NCBI GenBank assembly: GCA_003427395.1
Contig: BFEA01000513.1
Coordinates: 141,180 to 188,790 of the forward strand
From: Chara braunii
Taxonomy: Eukaryota; Streptophyta; Charophyceae; Charales; Characeae
Length of the DNA stretch: 47,611 nucleotides
Reading direction: 5' to 3'
Shown: one piece after another, positions 40,901 through 47,611 of the stretch
Layout of the letters: each line of letters opens with the position of its first letter
How positions within the stretch are numbered: the stretch's first letter is position 1
Made by a program: the position numbers and the translations under genes
The notes under the pieces: model-generated
What the model was told of the DNA's origin: nothing
What the model saw: the letters and a program-made list of their open reading frames with translations, nothing else
Databases searched by the model: none

Positions 40901-41442
40901 ACCAGATCCGGGCCAGATTTACTTTTCAAAAAAATCTCTAACCAGATCCAAACACGATATGGAATTCAAACAATTTTCAAACTGCATCCAACCCAGAACT
41001 GTGTTTTCGAAAATTTTCCAGCTGCGCCTGACCCTGCTGGGAACGAGAAAAAATGCTCAACTGCATCCAACCCAGCCAAAGCCATCATAACATCCACCCG
41101 TAGCCCGCCCAGGCCCACCCATGACCAACCACGTGCGCCCATGCCCCACTTCTGCCCACCTTTGCCCCACGTGTACCTACGTCGATGTAAGGAGAATCAC
41201 GACTTACTATATGGCTTTGCCAAATACTAAGGAGAAGCACAGCTTAGTACGCGGCTTTGCCTCGTACAACAAAATAGTCTGCTCCAGCCACGTTGATGCC
41301 CCGCCACGTGGCAGAGCATCGATATGGCAGGGGATCAACGTTCTTGCGCTAGATAAATTTTTGGTTTTTTACTATGCTAATGTAAAGAAGAGCAAATGTG
41401 TGTACTTTTCTTCCTTACCTGCTGCTGTTGACGCTCAACCAC

Positions 41443-41448
<6 letters not shown>

Positions 41449-41486
<38 letters not shown>

Positions 41487-41612
41487 TTTTCTCTCTCTCT
41501 CTACTGAGAGTTACTGAGGTACGTACTACTTAGATATAGAGGAACACATATATTTTATATTATATTATATAATATATATCGTCATATATGTATATATATT
41601 GTCATATAACAT
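41449..41612. repeat. (TC)n microsatellite and AT-rich stretch
   Basis: (TC)n at 41449-41478, a T-run, more TC to 41503, then ATATAT-rich sequence (41547-41612). In 40900-41450 CTGCATCCAACCCAG-like phrases recur three times (40980-41080). No gene is seen. Confidence 0.85.
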
Positions 41613-41941
41613 TAGAAGGCCTAGTTCGGGTCACCCGTGGAATTTTCCACCCAGCTGTGGCCCGTAGCTGGGCTGTCTTACCAGCCGGCCGGCCCAGCCA
41701 GGGCTAACCCTTTCAAAATTGCACTTGAACCAAGCCCGTCGGTTGCAGTTGGGCTGGGCGGTTCGCAACCACGACCACCTGATTGCAGGCTCTGACGGAT
41801 GCGAGCAAACATGCTCATTATTCTACGTGTTGAGTCATTCTCTGAGTATGCATGGTAGGACGAAGAGGATGAACTCATGGAACGATTACAAGACTAATGC
41901 GGTTTTATTCTGACGCGCAGATGCCTGAAGCTCGATGAGAT

Positions 41942-42304
41942 TTGACAATCCCAAGGTACCTGTTGGTTCGTGATACACCTGAGGACGATCTCATCAGAGG
42001 AGCAGAACAACTTTTATTAGTTCGAGATGGCTCGCCTACTGAGTGGATCGGCTTCATCGGATTACTCCGAAATGGCGGGGGATTTTTTCCTTGTACTCGC
42101 GCGGATTTCCGGGCCATGGCTCGGACTTCAGATGAAGTTTTTGGATATACTTTGTATTTTCACCGCACGAGCAACCTCCAATGTCTCTCTAGAGTCATTG
42201 TGAGCATTAAGATTACCTCGTCCGGCACACGTTTAGGCGTTGTTCGGATCGGAACACAGAGACCAGACACTTGTTTGGACTTAGTCGGCCGCTTCGAGTC
42301 ATAG
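41942..42304 (+). CDS. unrecognised open frame, candidate exon
   Basis: About 118 residues with natural composition (RYLLVRDTPEDDLIRGAEQL, EWIGFIGLLRNGGGFFPCTR, SRVIVSIKITSSGTRLGVVR) ending at a stop at 42304. TTTTATTCTGACGCGCAG at 41903-41920 is acceptor-like, but the frame after it meets a TGA, so the true boundary is uncertain. There is no ATG start, which favours an internal exon or a decayed ORF. Confidence 0.35.
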   Translation: MTIPRYLLVRDTPEDDLIRGAEQLLLVRDGSPTEWIGFIGLLRNGGGFFPCTRADFRAMARTSDEVFGYTLYFHRTSNLQCLSRVIVSIKITSSGTRLGVVRIGTQRPDTCLDLVGRFES

Positions 42305-43600
42305 TATGGAGACTAGCATTGCGGATGACCTCCTTCTATGGTACTCGAATCATTAGAGTTATGCGAGGTGGGTGAGCGACGACCCTGGTTTTCGACAATG
42401 ATGAGCTTGCGCGATTGGACGTATTGGAGACCCATGTGCGTAGTGGACGACAAATTTACCAGGGTTAGATGCAACTTTCTCGAAATCTTACTCGGATTCC
42501 AGAAAACGCCTCACATAGACCAATCCCGTCGAGAGAGCCATATGATTATGGTTTCACGAGGTAATCTCAAAACAAAAACAAAAACACTCTATTTAGATAG
42601 GGTCGCCGGATGGATAGTATTCGGACTACCCCGATGATTTCACTATCATGCATTGGCATGGAGGGGTAAATATATAGGAAAGAAAAAGTAAATAAATAAT
42701 CCTCATCAGACATGAGTCAACATAGAAAACTAGTTTGAACAGTTTTCAAGTTTCATTTTACAAGGTAACCTTAACCCTGACCTCATAAGAATCTGACTAT
42801 TGACTTTGGCTTAAAAGATTGAAAAAACTCTTCTCCGATAAAAGAATTCTATATATTGACGATACCAACGACGAGGAGGAAAACACAGTGGCATGATATT
42901 TCCATCAAACTAAACCAACTATATTTAACATTATGCAATGTTTTCATAGCTATGATCGCTGAGGTAATTGATTGAAAAGATGACTTTATATATATGTATT
43001 AATTTAAGCGTGTGTGAGTTCGTCTGGATAAGTTATACATATATATCTATATGATGTGTATGAGACTAAGGGTGAATTGTGGTTTTACGCTTAATTGAAA
43101 CCACCCTAGTCAACGGACATACGCTTTATCCTTAGGAGATCATCGCCCTAAGTGACGAACGACGTCCGGGTTCAACAAGAGTTTTAATCGCGTGTGCTTA
43201 TACTACAGTGAGCGAGCAAACGCCCTCGGCTGACCCACCTCTGCAACTGCATGTAAAAACTTTCGCACGTGGATCGGTAGCTCGGTAGGGATACGTCCCT
43301 AAGGGTGGTGACAACCCCTTAGGGAAGCAAGCTTCAAGTTATGCCCCCCGGGAACCTATCCTGTCATAGGGGACCGCGGGATGTCCAACTGGCACACCCG
43401 GCTAGAGTGGCAAAGGGACGACGCGACCGCTGCCATCTCGGCGGCTCGCGGAATGTTTTGCATCATCCCCAAGTTGTCTCTTTATTATCTTTTGTTCAAA
43501 CTCCTGCGTGACATGGCCGGGAGGGCTCCCGCCTCTTCGCGGGAAAAGGAGGGAGCCGATGCGCTCGACACCGTTCACACCAAGGGAGTATGAAGAAACG
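42305..43600. other. no gene seen; strong hairpin at 43296-43325
   Basis: TCCCTAAGGG..CCCTTAGGGA is a 10-bp stem with a 10-base loop. TCCCGC..GCGGGA lies at 43528-43545 and CCTAT..ATAGG near 43356. A short coherent peptide (FDNDELARLDVLETHVRSGR, near 42389-42450) could be another exon scrap. AT-rich sequence covers 42660-43060. Confidence 0.45.
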
Positions 43601-44536
43601 GTCTTGCCACTCCTCACTATCGCGTGGATATCGCAATAATCCATACAGTGGTGGTACTGAGTGCGACATGCATCGATCACTGACTGATCAATCGTGGTGA
43701 CCGAGATGACAACAATGTGAATGGGTCCTGATTATGGTCGAAACGGCGGGACAAGGCATCAGCGACATGGTTTGTCTCACCCTTGATAGGTTGAGTGGTG
43801 AAACTGAACTCGGATAAATCACGTCACCAACTTGCTTGTCAAGGGGAAAGTTTGAGATTTATGAGAAAAACTTAGACAACAGAGTTGTCCGTGAGCACCT
43901 TGAAGGGCGCACCGTATAAATAATGACGTCGGTGCCGGGTAGGATAAACTAATGCAAGAACATCAATTTCATCGGTAATATCGTTTATCTCGACAGACAG
44001 TAACTGACGGGAGTAGAAAGCGATCGGGCAATACCCAGAACGAGCCTCGACAGTCTCATCCCTTGCGATGGTTGGAGAGTAAGTCACGGGAGGACTGTCA
44101 GTGGCGGGTAGTGAAGGGCAAACGTTAGTCGAGAAGCAGTGTCAGTAGGAGGAGGAAAGTGGGGAATATGGGGATAAGGGAAGTCAGGTGGGGAAGAAAA
44201 CACCTGAGAAAGTACAACTCCTACTGCAAAATCTTACGCATCGGTGATGACTACAAAGGGACGATTAAGATCGCGAAGAGGAAGCAGAGGCGTACAAGTC
44301 ACCGCCTTCTTGAGGGCGCAAGAAGCATCCTCACAGAGGGTTATCCAAAACCATGGCGGACTCTTCCGAAGGAGGGTGGAGGTATGGACATAGGAATACC
44401 TAGCGTATTCCCGGATGGAAGCAATATAGTAACCAGTGAGGCCTATAAAACTTCAAAGTTGCTTGGCGAAGTTAGGGGTGCGCCACTCCGCGATGACAGT
44501 GATCTTCGCGTCGTCCATGTGGAGACCCTGGTCAGA
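43600..44536 (-). pseudogene. Ty3 reverse transcriptase C-terminus and RNase H
   Basis: The minus strand reads GLHMDDAKITVIAEW, FIGLTGYYIASIREYA, ALKKAVTCTPLLPL, FVVITDA-stop-DFAVGVVLSQ (RNase H Asp). It continues YCPIAFYSRQLLSVEIND, RRHYLYGAPFKVLTDNSVV (Asp) and NHVADALSRRF. This is the standard RT-RNase H join of Ty3 elements. The upstream half of RT is cut off at 44536 by the LTR. It is in the same orientation as the integrase 7.5 kb away and provides exactly the part that integrase copy lacks. Stops and frameshifts make it inactive. Confidence 0.85.
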
Positions 44537-44904
44537 CTGATGGTGCAGCGGGCCTCTATCTGCCCTGGCCTACTGCCAGGGCCTATTCGGCTATTTGCAA
44601 GTTTCGTCTGTGGGACCAGACCGTGCCCTGACCCCATAGGCCGTGTATTGTTTCAGTGCAGTCCAGTTCTGCTCAGTACCACTGCCGGTACCAGGCTAGT
44701 CCGATCCAGTCCAGTCAGTTTGTTGGGGGTATACCCCAGCTGCAGTCTGTATTTCATCATTCTTCACTTTTGCACATCTTGGAGTACGTGCGTGTTGACT
44801 CTGCGTCGGAGTTGCGTTGTCCCTTCCAGCTCCGTCTCTACCTCCTCCTTCGTCAACCCTTCTTTTCCATCCTGATGGTCCGCCATCCCGGCGGGTCCGG
44901 CACA
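44537..44904 (+). mobile_element. 5' LTR of a second LTR retrotransposon
   Basis: Starts TGATGG and ends CACA, 368 bp, homologous throughout to 25418-25797. It contains GCCCTGGCctactGCCAGGGC, whose loop differs from the other copy while the stem is conserved, and GGTATACCCCAGCTGCAGTC. It interrupts the Ty3 RT frame, so it is the younger insertion. Its 3' LTR would lie beyond the window. Confidence 0.85.
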
Positions 44905-44905
44905 C

Positions 44906-44920
44906 TGGTATCAGAGCAGG
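44906..44920 (+). promoter_or_regulatory. primer-binding site for initiator Met-tRNA
   Basis: TGGTATCAGAGCAGG begins one base after the LTR. The first twelve bases are the complement of the 3' end of plant initiator methionine tRNA, the usual primer of plant LTR retrotransposons. This fixes the LTR end and the plus orientation. Confidence 0.93.
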
Positions 44921-46081
44921 CGTTTGTCCCTACTCCCCTCCCCCACCCGCCCCCTCCATCACTTGCCACGTGGTTTGAGCAAAACGCTCGCCACTTCTAC
45001 CCTCCGTAATGATATCGGTGCACGTTTTGCTTCAAAACTTTTGCATCCGATGTCCATTTATTCTGATCTTTAGCTTTTTCGAAATCTCTCAACGAGCTGC
45101 TTCCAACGAGCCACATAGGTTGCAAAAATTGGTGCGGTTGTTTTGGAGCTATGTTAATTTAGAGATCACGATTTGTTTTTTTTCAAACTCCAAAATTGTG
45201 CACGCTCCTTTTTCAACGAGCGCTATTACGCGGCTGATGTCGCGCCATATCTCGTTGGAAGCGCAATTCGAAAATCTTTCCAACGAGTCCGCTTTTGCTA
45301 AATTCCACCCATCAGGTGAAAAGGTATGAGCGAAAATGATTTTCCCCTTCCCTTGCTTCTCTCCTTCCTTTCCCCGTGACCATCTCCAAAAGTGCCACGT
45401 GGCATTGTGTGAAGACCCCCTTGGGTAGGGGGCTGCTCTACAACAGATCTGATCCATTTGATCAGATCTTCAGGCCTTGCTGGCAGCTTTTGCAGCAGTT
45501 GAAAACCCCTTTTTTCTCCCTCCCCTCCATCATCTAATCATCTTTTCTAACTCTACCACTACTCTCTCATCCTACTTCACTTTTTTTTTTTTTTTTTTTT
45601 TTTTTTTCCCCTTCTCCCCCCTACACTCCCACTCTTCTCCCACATTCTTCAACATTCACTCTTCTTCCATCTTTTTTCTCTCCTCCTCTCTCAACTCATC
45701 ATCTTCTACTAATCTCTTATCCTCCTTTCCACCTTTCCCATCCCTTTCTCTCCCATTCTCTCACCCTCCTCCCCCTCAACTACAACCCCATCATCCCCTC
45801 ACCTCCCACTGCAATCTTTTTCTCTTTTTCACCTATTTCTCTCTTCCTTCTTCACTTCTTTCATCTTCTTTCGCCCCAACTTCGAATTTTTCTGTTACTT
45901 TTCTTTTTATCTTTCTTTTTTATTTATATTTCCTCATTTTTTAAAAAAATCAAATTATCTTATTCCCCACCTCCTTTTCTCATTCTCTGATTTATTTTAT
46001 TTTATTTATTTATTTATTCTGAAAATTTGAATTTCTTTGCGGCACCCTCAAATCTGATTAGGAGTTAGTTATTTTTGTTTT
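44921..46081 (+). other. retrotransposon 5' leader, no ORF
   Basis: About 1.1 kb. CAACGAG/CTCGTTG occurs repeatedly on both strands between 45080 and 45290, then a long pyrimidine tract (45510-45960) with T26 at 45582-45607. The frames are low-complexity. Confidence 0.55.
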
Positions 46082-46463
46082 CGGCACACATTTTGATCTT
46101 GTGGGGGTAATGAGGCGCTGCCGAATTTTTTTTTTCTTCCCTTTATTTAGTTTTTTCAGCACATTTTAACCCCTTGGGGGTAGCAAAGTGTTGGCAAAAT
46201 TTCCTGATTTTACTTAGTCTTTCTTCGTGACAGCACACTTCGACCCCATGGGGGTAACAAAATACTGCCAAAATTAAAAAAAAAAAACAACACTTAATTT
46301 CTCTTCACCTCCTCATCTACTTATTTATTTATTTATTTATTTATTATTTTTTAAAAATTTATAATTTGCGGCATTTTGAACTTTAGTGTGCTCATCTTGG
46401 TGTCTCCTTCCTCTTGGCATATTCTTGACCCCATTGGGGGTAGGTAAATGCTGCCGAAAATTC
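46082..46463 (+). repeat. tandem hairpin-bearing repeat in the leader
   Basis: Four units of about 48 bases (46082, 46157, 46229, 46415; spacing about 75, then 184) of the form GCACATTTTGACCCCTTGGGGGTAGCAAAATGCTGCCGAAAATT. The CCCC-(AT/TT/ATT)-GGGG core would form a short stem in three of the units. AT-rich spacers separate them. Confidence 0.75.
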
Positions 46464-46913
46464 CAAAAAAATAAATATCACTTCTTCTTTCATATTTTGT
46501 TTATTTCTTTCTTTGTTTATTATTATTATTATTTTTTTTATTTTTATCTCGAAACTTCATTGTTTATTTTATTTTCACTCCCTCTCCCCTCCATGGTTAT
46601 TATTTTATTTTCTTGACTAGGTCGCAACTACCCTCCCTTAACCACCCAAACCCCGTTTATGGTTTTCTTAGGGTTTTTTTAGGGTTAAGGGTTCTCTTAC
46701 TCCCCCTTACTATCCCACCTCCTCCTGTTGGACACCCTGGACCCGAACGGCTTCTTTCCCCTCAACCGGATTCGCGCCACTATCTTACACGCGACCCGCT
46801 GGTCACGGGGCGAACCGACCCACGACTACCCACTCCGCTCTTCCGGTCCCCTCCCTCTCACCGGTGGTCCCCTGTCCCCATACCACAACCTATCTTTTCC
46901 CCCACCTCCCACC

Positions 46914-47535
46914 ATGTCTACCTCTTTTCCTCCGCCGCCCACGAACAGGGGTACAACTGAGGAGATTGTCGTGGCGCCGTCCACCTTTCAGGCGTTCACC
47001 CACCCGACGGTCCAGGGTCAGCATGTTGCAAGTCAATGCGCTCGCCCTTGAAGTTCACCGCCTCAAGGGTCCTCCTCATCGCTCTCCCCACCGCTCTCAG
47101 ACCCCATCCCCTACCGGCTCTGAGTCCGAATCTCCACGACTGTAGGGACAGAGACGTGGTGGTTCGTCCTCCTCCACGGGCCAGGCCCAACACTCCCCCT
47201 CCGCCGTGGTGAATGTTGATGCCGCTCATACCATACCGTCTGTTGTGGCACATCCATTGGCCCCCACTGCTCTTGCCGCCCCTACCGCTTCGGCCACTGC
47301 CGCACGTGCTGTCGCCCAGATACTGGTATCTGGCCAGGCAGTTTCATCTACTCACCCCGGTGCTGCTTCCCAGCTTCCTACACCGGTCGCGGCACTACAA
47401 CTCGAAGTTCTTCCTCCTCCCGCTAGGGTACTCTCTCCGCCCCCTCCACCTTCGACCCCTCGCACCCAACATGCGGCTACCCTACAGACCACTGTGGCGC
47501 AGCTCCAGACAGAGATTCTATCCCTGAGATAGCCT
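46914..47535 (+). pseudogene. gag-like frames of the LTR element, broken
   Basis: ATG at 46914 (context CACCATGT) opens a Pro/Ser/Thr-rich frame (MSTSFPPPPTNRGTTEEIVV) that stops at 47051. An overlapping frame continues with HRLKG and Ser/Pro-rich sequence to a stop near 47145, then VVNVDAAHTIPSVVAHPLAP..TLQTTVAQLQTEILSLR to 47532. The Leu spacing in the last piece suggests a short coiled coil. Position after LTR-PBS-leader argues for gag, but no capsid or CCHC motif is seen. Confidence 0.45.
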
Positions 47536-47555
47536 CACGCTTCACAGGCTGCTCA

Positions 47556-47611
47556 CCAGGGTTGTCGACCCCCGGGCCCGGGGGTCGGGGGTCGGCATCC
47601 CCGACCCCGGC
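47556..47611. mobile_element. start of a second GC-rich element
   Basis: AGGGTTGTCGACCCCCGGGC resembles the left end of the 32917 element (AAGGTTGTCGAGCCCCGGCC) and is followed by C/G runs. It is cut by the end of the window. Confidence 0.55.

Noticed and set aside
45477-45944. 155-residue Phe/Ser/Leu-rich frame resembling a membrane protein
   Set aside because: Translation of a pyrimidine tract in the retroelement leader.

Overview
This window is nuclear DNA from a eukaryote and consists almost entirely of nested, decayed transposable elements. A streptophyte (charophyte alga or land plant) is the most likely source. The main clues are a primer-binding site matching plant initiator-methionine tRNA (44906), a plant-type U2 snRNA copy (19764), and a mix of L1-type LINEs, chromodomain Ty3 elements, Tourist-like and Mutator-like MITEs and A-tailed short repeats. 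Chara-like algae would fit, but that is inference. No intact conserved cellular gene was found. The sequence is a draft assembly: it has a 510-base N gap, two single Ns inside homopolymers, and three copies of the Nextera mate-pair junction adapter, which are laboratory sequence.

Layout. 0-7 kb: short A-tailed repeats, microsatellites, a Mutator-type MITE (5.4-5.8 kb) and a tRNA-headed A-tailed repeat on the minus strand (5.9-6.9 kb). 7.3-9.7 kb: a 5'-truncated LINE. 9.7-12 kb: several copies of a short family that begins GGGACGCTGG. 13.0-14.2 kb, minus strand: a reverse transcriptase pseudogene that looks Penelope-like, next to a MITE with perfect 21-bp inverted ends. 16-19 kb: a strong hairpin, LINE ends, and an inverted partner of the 6-kb repeat. 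19.76 kb: a truncated U2 retrocopy with a perfect 15-bp target duplication. 21-24 kb: a LINE tail, short repeats and a Tourist-like MITE. 25.4 kb: an isolated LTR. 26.17-32.33 kb: a nearly full-length but broken LINE with a 9-bp target duplication, inserted at the unit boundary of a 108-bp tandem repeat. 32.9-33.9 kb: a GC-rich element containing the N gap.

34.5-44.5 kb, minus strand: one Ty3 chromodomain element, apparently split. RT and RNase H lie at 43.6-44.5 kb and integrase plus chromodomain at 34.5-36.1 kb. About 7.5 kb of unrelated DNA lies between them. That DNA holds the most unusual feature of the window, a run of more than two dozen consecutive, mutually unrelated hairpins (36.15-38.51 kb). 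It ends just upstream of a TATA box and an open frame built from five 54-bp repeats, followed by unrecognised open frames that could be exons (39.96-42.3 kb). From 44.54 kb a second LTR element (LTR, PBS, long leader with hairpin repeats, broken gag-like frames) is inserted into the Ty3 RT and runs towards the right edge, where a GC-rich repeat interrupts it.

LINE reverse transcription explains many of the features: the A-tails, the target duplications, the U2 retrocopy, and the short repeats that share the LINE's 3' end.
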